Source of the DNA: Blastopirellula sediminis
Lineage (GTDB): Bacteria > Planctomycetota > Planctomycetia > Pirellulales > Pirellulaceae
Length of the DNA stretch: 64,000 bases
Direction: 5' to 3'
NCBI RefSeq assembly: GCF_020966755.1
Contig: NZ_JAJKFT010000010.1
Span: 434,001 to 498,000, forward strand
Positions 36,177-45,016 of the stretch are shown piece by piece. Positions within the stretch are counted from its first letter, which is position 1, and every line of letters begins with the position of its first letter. The position numbers and the translations under genes are program-made. The notes beneath the pieces were generated by a model that saw nothing but the letters and a program-made list of their open reading frames with translations, made no database searches and was not told where the DNA came from.

Positions 36177-36289
36177 TCGGGGCAAGTCGCTCTAGACGCG
36201 CCGCTAGGCAATTCCTACTATTCGCCGTCGCCCATACGTTTGGGGGCGATGAAATCATTTCAGCGCTGCGCGAATAGGAGACCGATCGG

Positions 36290-37066
36290 ATGACGTTCTT
36301 GCAACACCTCCATATGTTGGCCCGTTGTTGGCGTTACCGGTTGCGCAGCGAGGCGGCGGATCTCGCCGAGCTCGCGCGGCTTGACCTGAAGGGTCGCACG
36401 GCGATCGATATCGGCGCTAATCGCGGCATCTACTGCTATTGGCTAAGCAAGTTCGTCGGTCCGCAAGGGAAAGTGATCGGCTTTGAGCTGCAGCCGGAAT
36501 TGCACGACGCGCTCGAAGGCTTCAAACGCCGCAGTTCGATGCGGAACGTCGAAGTGGTGATGCAGGGACTCTCGAACAAGAGCGGCCTCATTCGGATTCA
36601 TCGCAGCCACGCGGGCTCAACCGGCGCTTGCGTCATCGGCGAGACGACCGCTTCCACCACCGCGGAAATCCCCGAAGGTTACGGCAAATTGGCTCGTCTC
36701 GACGACTACTGCCGCGAGCACAACATCCGCAACGTCGCCGTGATCAAGTGCGACGTCGAAGGACATGAACGCCAGGTCTTTGAAGGCGCTGAAGAGACGC
36801 TTCGTCGCCACAAGCCGGTGCTGCTATTTGAAGCGTTCAATTCCCTTATCGAAGAAGACGGACTGTTCGACTACCTAGGGAGCCTCGGATACGCCGGCTA
36901 CTTCTTCAGCGAGGGGAAGCGTTACGACGCCAAGCAATTCAAAACGGCGCCGTTCCGCCGCGCCGATTGCGTCCACCGCAACTACTTCTTCACCCCGACC
37001 GCGGAAGCGCAAAAACTGCACCCGGCGGCGGTCCGGTATTCACGCTCGTATCCGGTCTCGGCGTAA
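36290..37066 (+). CDS. FkbM-family methyltransferase
   Basis: 258 residues, AGGAG 9 nt before ATG. Rossmann-like SAM site TAIDIGANRGIYCYWLSKF, then GKVIGFELQPELHDALEGF and VIKCDVEGHERQVFEGAEET LRRHKPVLLFEAF, the FkbM core. Family members methylate sugars or hydroxyls in polysaccharides and antibiotics. It follows GT39 by 113 nt in the same direction and may finish a methylated surface glycan. The composite repeat begins 10 nt after its stop codon. Confidence 0.9.
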   Translation: MTFLQHLHMLARCWRYRLRSEAADLAELARLDLKGRTAIDIGANRGIYCYWLSKFVGPQGKVIGFELQPELHDALEGFKRRSSMRNVEVVMQGLSNKSGLIRIHRSHAGSTGACVIGETTASTTAEIPEGYGKLARLDDYCREHNIRNVAVIKCDVEGHERQVFEGAEETLRRHKPVLLFEAFNSLIEEDGLFDYLGSLGYAGYFFSEGKRYDAKQFKTAPFRRADCVHRNYFFTPTAEAQKLHPAAVRYSRSYPVSA

Positions 37067-37076
37067 GACCAGACAA

Positions 37077-37344
37077 TAGTAGCCCGAAGCGCAAGCGAGG
37101 GAAATGCGGCCGACGATTCCGTGTCGGCCGAGAAGCGATCGCAGGGTGGGTGAAGCAAGCGTGAAAAAGATTGCGATCCCACGCGGAGGTCATTCGCTTG
37201 CGTAACCCACCGTGAACTTGCAAACGCATTGTTGGGTTGCGCTTCGCTGCACCCAACCTACTCTGGAACGTCGGCGTTATCGAAGAGACTTGGCCTGCAT
37301 AGAATGGCTGGCCGCATTTCCCTCGCTGGCGCTTCGGGCTACTA
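37077..37344. repeat. Composite element: R1 inverted terminal repeats around an R2 unit
   Basis: TAGTAGCCCGAAGCGCAAGC then GAGGGAAATGCGGCC (37077-37111) is repeated in inverted orientation at 37310-37344, with a single internal change. Between them is the complete 121-bp R2 unit (37141-37261). Total 268 bp, no coding capacity, non-autonomous mobile-element (MITE) look. Compare the shorter version at 58043-58182. Confidence 0.85.
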
Positions 37345-37365
37345 ATGAGAGACGCCTGCTGGCGA

Positions 37366-39177
37366 CTACTTCTCGTCGCCGGTTTCCAGCACCGCCATGA
37401 AGGCTTTTTGCGGGATATCGACCGAGCCGATCGACTTCATCCGCTTCTTCCCTTCCTTCTGCTTCGCCCAGAGCTTGCGTTTACGCGTGATGTCGCCGCC
37501 GTAGCACTTGGCGGTCACGTTCTTGGCGAGGGCGCGAACCGTTTCGCGAGCGATGACCCGCGTGCCGATCGCCGCTTGAATCGCGACTTCGAACATGTGC
37601 CGGTCAATTTCCCCCTTCAGCTTCTTGACCACTGCACGGCCGCGACGATCGGCGTCGGCTCGGTTGCAGATGATCGAGAGGGCGTCGACCCGCTTGCCGT
37701 TGACCAGGATGTCGAGACGAACCAGGTCGGCCGGCACGTAATCGCGGATTTCGTAATCCATCGTGCCGTAACCGCGCGTGGCGCTCTTCAGCTTGTCATG
37801 CAGGTCGTAGATCACTTCCGCGAGCGGCAGATCGTAGACGAGCATCGCACGGGTCGGCGAAAGGTATTCGGTCCGAACCTGCACGCCGCGGCGTTCGGTG
37901 CAGAGCTGCATCACCGGGCCGATATATTCGCTCGGCTGGAGCAAGCTGACGCGGACGATCGGTTGCAGGAACTCTTCGATATCGCCCGAGTCCGGCACAT
38001 CCTGCGGCTTGTGGATCTCGACCAACTCACCCTTTTTATTGACGATTTTGTAGGTGACGTTCGGCGCGGTTTGCACCAGGTCGACGTCCGATTCCTGCTC
38101 CAATCGCTGCTGCACGATTTCCATGTGCAACAGACCGAGGAAGCCGCAGCGGAATCCGAAGCCAAGCGCGTCGCTTGTTTCCGGTTCGAAGATGAAGCTC
38201 GGATCGTTGATCCGTAACTTGTTGAGCGCTTCGCGGAGTTGTTCGAAGTCCTGGCCATCCGACGGATAAAGCCCGCAAAACACCATCCGCTTCGGCTCTT
38301 GATAACCGGGCAGGGCCGGTGCGGCGTCGGGACCAGGAATGCTGATCGTATCGCCGATGTTGACCAGTTCCAGCGACTTGATGTTGCAGATTAAGTAGCC
38401 GACCTGGCCGGCGCACAATTCGTCGCAAGGGCGCGGCTGTGGAGCGAACTGGCCGACTTCAACCACGTCATGCGTCGTCTCTCCTTTGAGGAAGCGGATC
38501 TTGTCTCCCTTTTTCACCCGACCGTTCATCACGCGGACGTAGGTGACGGCGCCGCGGAACTTGTCGTAGTGCGAGTCGAACACCATCGCTTGCAACACGT
38601 CGTCACGCGAGCCGGTTGGGGCCGGGACCGATTCGATGATCGCGGCCAGCAGCTCTTCGACGCCGGCGCCGGTTTTGCCGCTGATCGCCTGGACCTCGTC
38701 CGGCATGACCGCCAGCGTCTGCTCCATCTCCTCGATCACTTCCTTGGGGCGAGCGTGATTCAGGTCGATCTTGCTCAAGCAAGGGATGATCTTCAGGTCA
38801 TGTTCCATCGCCATAAAGCCGTTGGCGACAGTTTGAGCTTCGACCCCTTGGAACGCGTCGGCGAGCAGCACCGCCCCTTCGCAGCAGCTGAGCGAACGGG
38901 AGACTTCGTATTGGAAGTCGACGTGCCCAGGCGTATCGATCAGGTTCAGCTCGTACTCATGCCCTTTGTACTTGTAGCGCATCGCGACGGCTTTCGCTTT
39001 GATCGTGATGCCCCGCTCGCGCTCCAGCTCCATGCCGTCCAGCAGCTGCTCTTTCATCTCGCGCGACGTGACCGTCCCCGTCTTTTCCATCAGACGGTCG
39101 GCGAGGGTGCTCTTGCCGTGGTCGATATGGGCGATGATGCAGAAGTTGCGAATGTATTTTTGGTCGATCGAGGCCAT
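37366..39177 (-). CDS. lepA: Elongation factor 4 (back-translocating GTPase)
   Basis: 603 residues from ATG 39177; the longer in-frame N-terminus is not conserved-looking. G1 is IIAHIDHGKSTLADRLME, G3 DTPGHVDFQYEV, and GTPase G4 is SKIDL. EF-G-like domains follow, and the LepA-specific C-terminal domain ends in TRKRKLWAKQKEGKKRMKSI GSVDIPQKAF. It moves back tRNAs on stalled ribosomes. Divergent from the AspT-type gene. Confidence 0.97.
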   Translation of the reverse strand: MASIDQKYIRNFCIIAHIDHGKSTLADRLMEKTGTVTSREMKEQLLDGMELERERGITIKAKAVAMRYKYKGHEYELNLIDTPGHVDFQYEVSRSLSCCEGAVLLADAFQGVEAQTVANGFMAMEHDLKIIPCLSKIDLNHARPKEVIEEMEQTLAVMPDEVQAISGKTGAGVEELLAAIIESVPAPTGSRDDVLQAMVFDSHYDKFRGAVTYVRVMNGRVKKGDKIRFLKGETTHDVVEVGQFAPQPRPCDELCAGQVGYLICNIKSLELVNIGDTISIPGPDAAPALPGYQEPKRMVFCGLYPSDGQDFEQLREALNKLRINDPSFIFEPETSDALGFGFRCGFLGLLHMEIVQQRLEQESDVDLVQTAPNVTYKIVNKKGELVEIHKPQDVPDSGDIEEFLQPIVRVSLLQPSEYIGPVMQLCTERRGVQVRTEYLSPTRAMLVYDLPLAEVIYDLHDKLKSATRGYGTMDYEIRDYVPADLVRLDILVNGKRVDALSIICNRADADRRGRAVVKKLKGEIDRHMFEVAIQAAIGTRVIARETVRALAKNVTAKCYGGDITRKRKLWAKQKEGKKRMKSIGSVDIPQKAFMAVLETGDEK

Positions 39178-39508
39178 GGATGATCCGTGCGAAACTAACT
39201 GCGGAAACTGCCCAATCGGGGCGCCGCGTTCTTCCTGCAGTGCGCCTTGGTGAGAGCTTGCCGGCGCATAGCGTCCCCAGTGCGGTGGGGAGAATGATTC
39301 ATTATACACGTCAGGCCGTTTCAGCCGATAGGCGGACGTAGAAGCCGCTGGCAACTCCCGCCGCAGGGCTTAGGCGAATCAATTCGCCCGCAATCGCCGT
39401 TAGTGGAGTACCGAAACGAAAGTCACGTGGTACCAACGACATCGGTTGACAACACCGTTACAGTAGAGGCGTTTTCTGGTCATCCCCGCCGCCATTTGAA
39501 GCGCCGTC
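39178..39508. other. Intergenic region between divergent lepA and transporter genes
   Basis: 331 bp. A TTGACA lies at 39446-39451, but no matching -10 at the correct distance was found. A partial dyad TGGAGTACC...GGTACCA is near 39404-39435. No gene recognised. Confidence 0.4.
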
Positions 39509-41215
39509 ATGATTTCGACCAAACTCCGCTGCGTCACCCTGTTAGCCATCAACACGTTCGCCGTTTTCGCTTTCAGCGTCCCCAGCGCCGTCTGGGCCGC
39601 GGCGGCCGATTCGCAAGCGGCGCCAACTCCCATCCGCATCCCGGCGATTCTGGTGCTGGCTGGGGTCGTCTCGTTCGGCTTGCTGCTGGGCCAGGTCTCT
39701 CTGTTTGGGCTGACGCTCGGATCGGCTGGCGTGTTATTCGTCGGGCTGATCGCGGGACACTTCCAACTGCTTGTCCCCGGCGGAACCGGTGAGATCGGCC
39801 TGGCGGCGTTCGTCTATTGCGTCGGCCTGGGGGCTGGCCCCACCTTTTTTCGCTCGCTGATGCAGGATGGGCGGACCTTGGCCCTGCTGGGCGCCGTGAT
39901 CGTCGCAAGCGGAACGGTCACCGCCTGGGGCGTCGGCAAGCTGCTGGGGCTTCCGGCCGAGTTGACCGGCGGGGTCTTCGCCGGAGCAATGACCAGCACG
40001 CCGGCGCTGGGGGCTTTGACGACCGCACTTCCCGATAGCCCCGACGTGGCGGTTGGTTTCGGCGTCGGGTATCCCTTCGGGATCATCGGCGTGGTCGCCT
40101 TCGTCCAAATCTTGCCGAAACTGCTGGGACGCGACTTGAAGTCAGCCGCGGCCGGCGATCCGAACGCCGCCGCGACGCAGATCATTCGCAAGCTGGTTGA
40201 AATCCGCAACCCGGCGATCGTCGGCAAACGTCCCGGCGGCGTGCCGATGCTGGAAGCGTGCAACTGCCAGACGCCGCGCGTGCGGGACGGAGAACTCCTC
40301 CGCCCAACCCCGCATGATTTTCATTTCGCCCTTGGGCAACAGGTGATGCTGGTCGGCCCGGAACGCAACCTGGCCGGCGTGCTTGACATGCTGGGAACAG
40401 AAGTCGAAGGCGCCGACCAACTGCTGCTCGACGCCGAACGGCAGCGACGACAGATCGTTGTGACGTCGCCGGAGTTCGTTGGGAAGTCGCTCAAAGAGCT
40501 TCACCTGTTGTCGACCTATGGCGTGACGATCACACGGATTCGCCGCCACGACGTCGAGTTCGTTCCGTCGGCGATCACGCGGATCGAGTTCGGCGACATG
40601 CTGACCGCCGTCGGCGAGCCCGAAAACTGGCCCGAAGTGGAACGTCTGGCGGGACATCGTCCCAGCACGCTCGACCAATCCGACATCTTGTCGCTAGCAA
40701 TCGGGTTGCTGATGGGAATCAGTCTTGGCATGCTGCCGGTTTCGATCGGCAATCAATCGATCCAACTTGGTCTGGCCGGTGGGCCGCTGATCGTTGGCCT
40801 GATCTTGGGACACTTCGGTCGACTTGGTCCGATCGCTGGGCATCTTCCTCGCAGCGCGCGAATGCTGCTGATGGAAGCGGGGCTCGCTCTCTTTCTGGCG
40901 AGCGCCGGCGTCTCGGCCGGCGGCAACTTCGTCGAAGTGTTGCGCTCGCAAGGGATCTGGCTCTGCGTTGGCGCTGCAGCCGTGGCGATCGTTCCGCTAG
41001 CCGTCGGTTTTCTGCTCGCCGATCTCGTCATGAAGCTCCGCTTACTCAAGTCGCTTGGCGCCATTTGCGGCGGTATGACTTCGACGCCGGGCCTCGCGGC
41101 GATCACTTCCGCGACCGACGCCGCCGAACCGGTAATCGCGTATGTCGCCGCTTATCCGATCGCCCTCTTCCTGGTGACGATCCTGGCGCCGATCTTGGTC
41201 GAATTGTTGCGGTAG
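39509..41215 (+). CDS. AspT/YidE/YbjL-type transporter with RCK_C domain
   Basis: 568 residues: two halves of about five membrane helices each (FVGLIAGHFQLLVPGGTGEIGLAAFVYCVGLGAGP and LIVGLILGHFGRLGPIAGHL), each with the GAMTSTPALGAL / GGMTSTPGLAAI motif of the AspT duplication. Between them are TrkA-C/RCK_C-like domains (SPEFVGKSLKELHLLSTYGV TITRIRRHDVEFVPSAITRI EFGDML). A leader-like hydrophobic segment begins the protein. Related proteins exchange dicarboxylates or amino acids; the substrate is not predictable. It stands alone. Confidence 0.9.
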   Translation: MISTKLRCVTLLAINTFAVFAFSVPSAVWAAAADSQAAPTPIRIPAILVLAGVVSFGLLLGQVSLFGLTLGSAGVLFVGLIAGHFQLLVPGGTGEIGLAAFVYCVGLGAGPTFFRSLMQDGRTLALLGAVIVASGTVTAWGVGKLLGLPAELTGGVFAGAMTSTPALGALTTALPDSPDVAVGFGVGYPFGIIGVVAFVQILPKLLGRDLKSAAAGDPNAAATQIIRKLVEIRNPAIVGKRPGGVPMLEACNCQTPRVRDGELLRPTPHDFHFALGQQVMLVGPERNLAGVLDMLGTEVEGADQLLLDAERQRRQIVVTSPEFVGKSLKELHLLSTYGVTITRIRRHDVEFVPSAITRIEFGDMLTAVGEPENWPEVERLAGHRPSTLDQSDILSLAIGLLMGISLGMLPVSIGNQSIQLGLAGGPLIVGLILGHFGRLGPIAGHLPRSARMLLMEAGLALFLASAGVSAGGNFVEVLRSQGIWLCVGAAAVAIVPLAVGFLLADLVMKLRLLKSLGAICGGMTSTPGLAAITSATDAAEPVIAYVAAYPIALFLVTILAPILVELLR

Positions 41216-41731
41216 CGTTTGCGAAACGTCGTTGCGAAAACGCAACGCGTCGCCGATCTGGCGCCAAAAACAACGCTTCTCCTTGAGAAGCGAAACGAGT
41301 CACCAGCGGGCTTCGCTTCCCCCGCGCAATCGCTTCGATAGCGCGAGACGATCGCCGGCATGTTGACGAACGTCAACGCGCGATGATTCTGCGAAACATT
41401 ATCGATTGGGTTGAGTTGCCTGCGCTGCTATCACAAGCTGCAACGATTGCCGGGAAAATAAGGATAAAGCGCTCGGCAGACAGCTGGAAAAACTTGAAAG
41501 AATTTCTACTCGCGTAAATCCCGGCGACGTATGATTTTCCAGCGATAAGACGACCCGAGTCGCAAAATAATCCGTTTGAATTGGGCGCTGAATTTTGGCA
41601 ATCTTGTAGTAACGAGTTGCCTGAAAACCAGGCCGCCCGGCGACGGACTTGCCGCGGCTCGTCAAGCGAGAGGGACTTTGCCCAGAGCACCTCTGGTCGT
41701 TTTGATGACCCCCGGTCGAGGAACCGAAATC
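41216..41731. other. Long leader region with hairpins before the YTV-like gene
   Basis: 516 bp without a gene. Three dyads are visible: CGTTGCG-AAAA-CGCAACG (41230-41247), GCTTCTC-CTT-GAGAAGC (about 41274-41290) and GTTGACG-AA-CGTCAAC (41362-41377). The first could end the transporter transcript, although it lacks a T run. The last is a possible operator. The region also holds the YTV-gene promoter. Confidence 0.5.
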
Positions 41732-43162
41732 ATGAACCGCATGTTCTCCAAATTCGTTTTGACGGCGCCCCTTGTGGCTGCCGTCGTGTCGCCGACCTTC
41801 GCACAAAGTTGTTGCGAACCTTGCTGCACGCCGGCTTACAAAATCATTCAGCAGACGGTCTACGAAGATCAGCCGGTCACGGTCCGTCGTCTGCAGTACC
41901 AACAGGTTCAGGTCCCGCGCGAAGTGACGACCTTCCGTCCTGTTTGGGAAACCGAGATGCGTGAGCGTCGTTTCACGGTCGCCAAGCCGGTTACCGAAAC
42001 GAGCGAACGCGAAGAGCGTTTCCGCGTGATGAAGCCGGTCTGGGAAGAAGAAATCCGCGACCAGAGCTTCAACCAGGTTCGCTACGTCGAAGAAACCGAA
42101 ATGCGCGAACGCCGCACGACGGTCCTCCGCCCGGTCTGCGAAACGACCTTCGTCGAACAGCAAGTTCGCGTGCAGCGTCCTGTGACTGAAACGGTCATGC
42201 AGACGCAGACCACCGTTCAATACACTCCGAGCACCACGCTGCAAACGCAATTGGTGCAACAGAACCAGGTCGTCAATCAAACCGTTTACGAACCGGGGCC
42301 GACTCGCAATCGTCTCCGTTGGCTCCCCGGCACCAGCTACGTTGATCCGGTCACCGGTCGCGCGATGTGGGACCGAGCCGGTTTGCACTGGGTTCCGACG
42401 CAACGTCCCGGCACGTTTAACAACGTGCAGACGATCGTTCCGACCACCGTCGCCCAGCAAGTTCCGGTCACCACCTTCCTGCCGCAGCAAGTGACGCAGC
42501 AGATTCCGGTGCAGCGAATTCGCTATGACGAAGAAATCCAAGTTCAACGGATTCCGATGCAGACCACTCGTTACGAGTCGGTCGAACAGGTCCAGCAGAT
42601 TCCGGTCACGGTTCGCCGCCCGGTGATCGAACGGGTCGAAAACAAGGTTCCGGTGAAGGTTTGCCGTTGGGTCGAGGAAGAAGTGGTCCGCAAGGTTCCA
42701 ATCACCACGACTCGGATGGTTTACGAAGAAAAGGTGGAACAGACGCCGGTTCGCGTGCAGAAATGGGTCTCGGAAACGAGCACCGTTTATGACACCAAGC
42801 TGGAACCGGTCTGGACCGAACAGCAGATGGTCAAGCGAACCCCGCGCGTCGTCACGATGCGTGTCCCGCTCAACTCGTCGGCGAGCGTGATCGTCCCGTC
42901 GCCGAGCACGACCATTACGCAGTACGCTCCGCTCTCGACCACCCCGTCGGTGATCGTCCAACCGACCCCGACCGAAGCCAAGAAGCCGGCGGCCGAAGAA
43001 GAAAAAGAAGAGTCGTCGGAAGAGTCGGAAAGCCCGATGGAAGACATCGGCCAGGGCGGCCCGATGACCCCGATGGACGACGCGAAGCGCCCGTCGCTGA
43101 CCGACGAAGAGCCGAAGGACACCGATCCGACCGGCAAACCGTCGCTCAACGGCGCCAACTAA
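41732..43162 (+). CDS. YTV-like cysteine-containing envelope repeat protein
   Basis: 476 residues: a signal peptide (MNRMFSKFVLTAPLVAAVVS...), a cysteine cluster SCCEPCCTP at the mature N-terminus, then repeated short beta strands rich in V, R, E and P (PVWETEMRERRFTVAKPV, RYVEETEMRERRTTVLRPV, later VPVKVCRWVEEEVVRKVPIT). A short central block LRWLPGTSYVDPVTGRAMWD RAGLHWVP separates two repeat arrays. The acidic tail (EEEKEESSEESESP) is disordered. It resembles the YTV-type structural envelope proteins described for planctomycetes. Strong codon bias toward C/G endings and its own terminator suggest high expression. Confidence 0.78.
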   Translation: MNRMFSKFVLTAPLVAAVVSPTFAQSCCEPCCTPAYKIIQQTVYEDQPVTVRRLQYQQVQVPREVTTFRPVWETEMRERRFTVAKPVTETSEREERFRVMKPVWEEEIRDQSFNQVRYVEETEMRERRTTVLRPVCETTFVEQQVRVQRPVTETVMQTQTTVQYTPSTTLQTQLVQQNQVVNQTVYEPGPTRNRLRWLPGTSYVDPVTGRAMWDRAGLHWVPTQRPGTFNNVQTIVPTTVAQQVPVTTFLPQQVTQQIPVQRIRYDEEIQVQRIPMQTTRYESVEQVQQIPVTVRRPVIERVENKVPVKVCRWVEEEVVRKVPITTTRMVYEEKVEQTPVRVQKWVSETSTVYDTKLEPVWTEQQMVKRTPRVVTMRVPLNSSASVIVPSPSTTITQYAPLSTTPSVIVQPTPTEAKKPAAEEEKEESSEESESPMEDIGQGGPMTPMDDAKRPSLTDEEPKDTDPTGKPSLNGAN

Positions 43163-43231
43163 GAACAATGCAGGTAAATGCCCTCGTGGCATTTTCCTGG
43201 GACGCGAGGGTATTTCGCCGAAACCCACGTG

Positions 43232-43266
43232 GCCGACCGCAACCAAGTTGCGGTCGGCTTTTTTTA
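43232..43266 (+). terminator. Intrinsic terminator of the YTV-like gene
   Basis: GCCGACCGCAAC, loop CAA, GTTGCGGTCGGC, then T7: a 12-bp stem with a perfect T run, 70 nt past the stop. Confidence 0.95.
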
Positions 43267-43296
43267 TGCGCGGTACGCCCCAACGGCGCGCTTGGC

Positions 43297-43330
43297 TTGA
43301 CAGATATGGTTGTGAGAACAATTATTGTTC
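43297..43330 (+). promoter_or_regulatory. Promoter with palindromic operator before the MarR gene
   Basis: TTGACA (43297-43302) and, 17 bp on, an AATTAT -10-like hexamer (43320-43325). The perfect 15-bp dyad GAACAATTATTGTTC (43316-43330) lies over the -10. An operator covering -10 directly upstream of a MarR gene argues for autorepression (inference). Confidence 0.6.
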
Positions 43331-43363
43331 GGTGCGACCATACCTCTTACGGAAGCCGCCGGC

Positions 43364-43852
43364 GTGTCCAAATCGATCCTGCAGCAACAGCTGAAAAAGT
43401 CCGCTCCGTTCGACTCCTTGCCGCAGGAGACGTACTTAAACCTGCTGCGCACGCATAACATGGTCGCCGCCGCGCCCAGCCAATTGTTGAAGCAGCATGG
43501 CCTTTCGAGCGCCCAGTACAACGTCCTCCGCATCCTGGAAGCGGCCGAGCCGCCGGGGTTGCCATGTCTCGAAATCGTCAGTCGGATGGTGACTCGGGTG
43601 CCGGACATCACCCGCCTGATCGACCGACTGAAAGAGGCGGGCCTGGTCTCGCGGACTCGCTCGCAGACTGACCGCCGCGTGATCCGGATCAAGCTGACGA
43701 AAAAGGGGGAGGCGCTGATCGCCGAACTCGCCGCTCCGCTGGTCGACATTCATCAACTGAACCTGGGTCACATGACCAAGGCCGAGCTGGTAGAGTTAAA
43801 CCGCTTGCTCGTCAAAGCCCGCGAATCGGCGGAGAACGCCGCCGCCAAATAA
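43364..43852 (+). CDS. MarR-family transcriptional regulator
   Basis: 162 residues from GTG 43364 (GGAAG 8 nt upstream). The winged-helix core AAAPSQLLKQHGLSSAQYNV, then EIVSRMVTRVPDITRLIDRL then VSRTRSQTDRRVIRIKLTKK GEALIAEL, contains the DRRV wing typical of MarR. It should act as a dimer binding a palindrome, the 43316-43330 dyad being the obvious candidate. The ligand is unknown. The next gene (small membrane protein) is 9 nt away and may be co-regulated. Confidence 0.93.
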   Translation: MSKSILQQQLKKSAPFDSLPQETYLNLLRTHNMVAAAPSQLLKQHGLSSAQYNVLRILEAAEPPGLPCLEIVSRMVTRVPDITRLIDRLKEAGLVSRTRSQTDRRVIRIKLTKKGEALIAELAAPLVDIHQLNLGHMTKAELVELNRLLVKARESAENAAAK

Positions 43853-43861
43853 CGGTGCGCT

Positions 43862-44188
43862 ATGTCCTCTCGGCTCGAACTCATCGCTCGTCACGCTCTC
43901 GCACCGGCGATATTGATCGCGATTTTCCTGGGCGTCAGCTATGGCGTCGAACTCCTCACGTTCTCGAATACCCATGCGATCTTTTTGTGGCTGCATGATA
44001 CCGGCGAATTTGGATCGGTTCCGCACACCCATCGTCTCGCGATTCCGCTCTGGATGTTTCCGTTCGTGACGCTCGCGACCTTGGCGCTGCTGACTTTTTT
44101 GAGCTACGGGCTGACGCGTCTCTGGGCGTCGAAACGAACTCCGCCCGCCGATTTTTCTCGCACCGCGGAGCGCGACCCCATAGAATAG
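43862..44188 (+). CDS. Small membrane protein, unknown
   Basis: 108 residues with two membrane helices (LAPAILIAIFLGVSYGVELL, LWMFPFVTLATLALLTFLSY) and a basic tail. It starts 9 nt after the MarR gene and is followed by the cupredoxin-like gene 45 nt on. Not recognised; co-transcription suggests it belongs to whatever the MarR protein controls. Confidence 0.7.
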   Translation: MSSRLELIARHALAPAILIAIFLGVSYGVELLTFSNTHAIFLWLHDTGEFGSVPHTHRLAIPLWMFPFVTLATLALLTFLSYGLTRLWASKRTPPADFSRTAERDPIE

Positions 44189-44233
44189 CCGGAAGCTTTC
44201 CTTTCCGCTCCGAACCGCATGGAGGTCCGCCGC

Positions 44234-45016
44234 ATGAAATTGGGAACCCTCGTTCTGGCGCTCCTTGTGACGCTCCAGTTCGGCGCCTTCGCCCAGGCGG
44301 ACGGCTGGGGAACGATCAAGGGAAAGTTCGTCGTCGACGGCAAGATCGCGCCCGCGAAGGCGATCCCCGTCCCCATCTTCGGCGCTCCAGTCGGCGCAGT
44401 CCCCAACCAAAAGCTGGTCATCGGCCCCAACGGAGAATTGCCGAACGTCGCGCTTTGGCTCGCGGTTCCCAAAGGCGATGCCTATCCCGAACCGCATCCC
44501 AGCTACGCAGCGTCGGCCAATGACGTGGTCGAACTTACCTGCCGCGGCTTCATCCTCCATCCGTACCTGGCCTTCACTCGTACCTCGCAAACGGTGAGGT
44601 TCAAAAACCTCGATCCTGCCGCCGAGGAATTGGCGATCAACGCATTCTTCAATCCCGCTTTCCGTCCGCAGCTAGCCGCGAACGGCGGCCAGGAGGATAA
44701 GCGCTTCGAGCTCGAAGAGCGCACGCCGTGCGTGATCAACAGTCGGATCCATCCCTGGGTCGAATCGTATCTGATCGTGCGCGAATCTCCTTACGTCGCG
44801 ATCTCCAATGAGAAGGGAGAGTTCGAGATCGCCAATGTGCCGGCGGGAACGTGGACGTTTCAGTTCTGGCATACCGCCTGCGGCTACGTCAATGAGTTCA
44901 AACTGCTCGGCCAATATCAGAACGAACGGAAAGGATTGCACCAGATCGAGGTCGTCGCCGACCAGGTAACCGACTTGGGCGTGATCCAAATTCCTTCGCG
45001 CCGCTTGGACAATTAA
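44234..45016 (+). CDS. Secreted protein, methylamine-utilisation/cupredoxin-like
   Basis: 260 residues from ATG 44234 (GGAGG 8 nt upstream). Leader MKLGTLVLALLVTLQFGAFA, then a body with WGTIKGKFVVDGKIAPAKAI, QTVRFKNLDPAAEELAINAF, CVINSRIHPWVESYLIVRES PYVAISNEKGEFEIANVPAG TWTFQFWHTACGY. This is the pattern of the planctomycete methylamine-utilisation-like proteins, a beta-sandwich with possible copper ligands (one H in SRIHPW, one in FWHTACG). Real metal binding is not proven. It lies in the MarR gene group. Confidence 0.75.
   Translation: MKLGTLVLALLVTLQFGAFAQADGWGTIKGKFVVDGKIAPAKAIPVPIFGAPVGAVPNQKLVIGPNGELPNVALWLAVPKGDAYPEPHPSYAASANDVVELTCRGFILHPYLAFTRTSQTVRFKNLDPAAEELAINAFFNPAFRPQLAANGGQEDKRFELEERTPCVINSRIHPWVESYLIVRESPYVAISNEKGEFEIANVPAGTWTFQFWHTACGYVNEFKLLGQYQNERKGLHQIEVVADQVTDLGVIQIPSRRLDN

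Noticed and set aside
41399-43321. 640-codon open frame on the minus strand opposite the YTV-like gene
   Set aside because: Its composition (H-, R-, D-, L-rich, no motif) is that of a shadow created by the biased codons of the plus-strand gene, which has a leader, a cysteine cluster and recognisable repeats.
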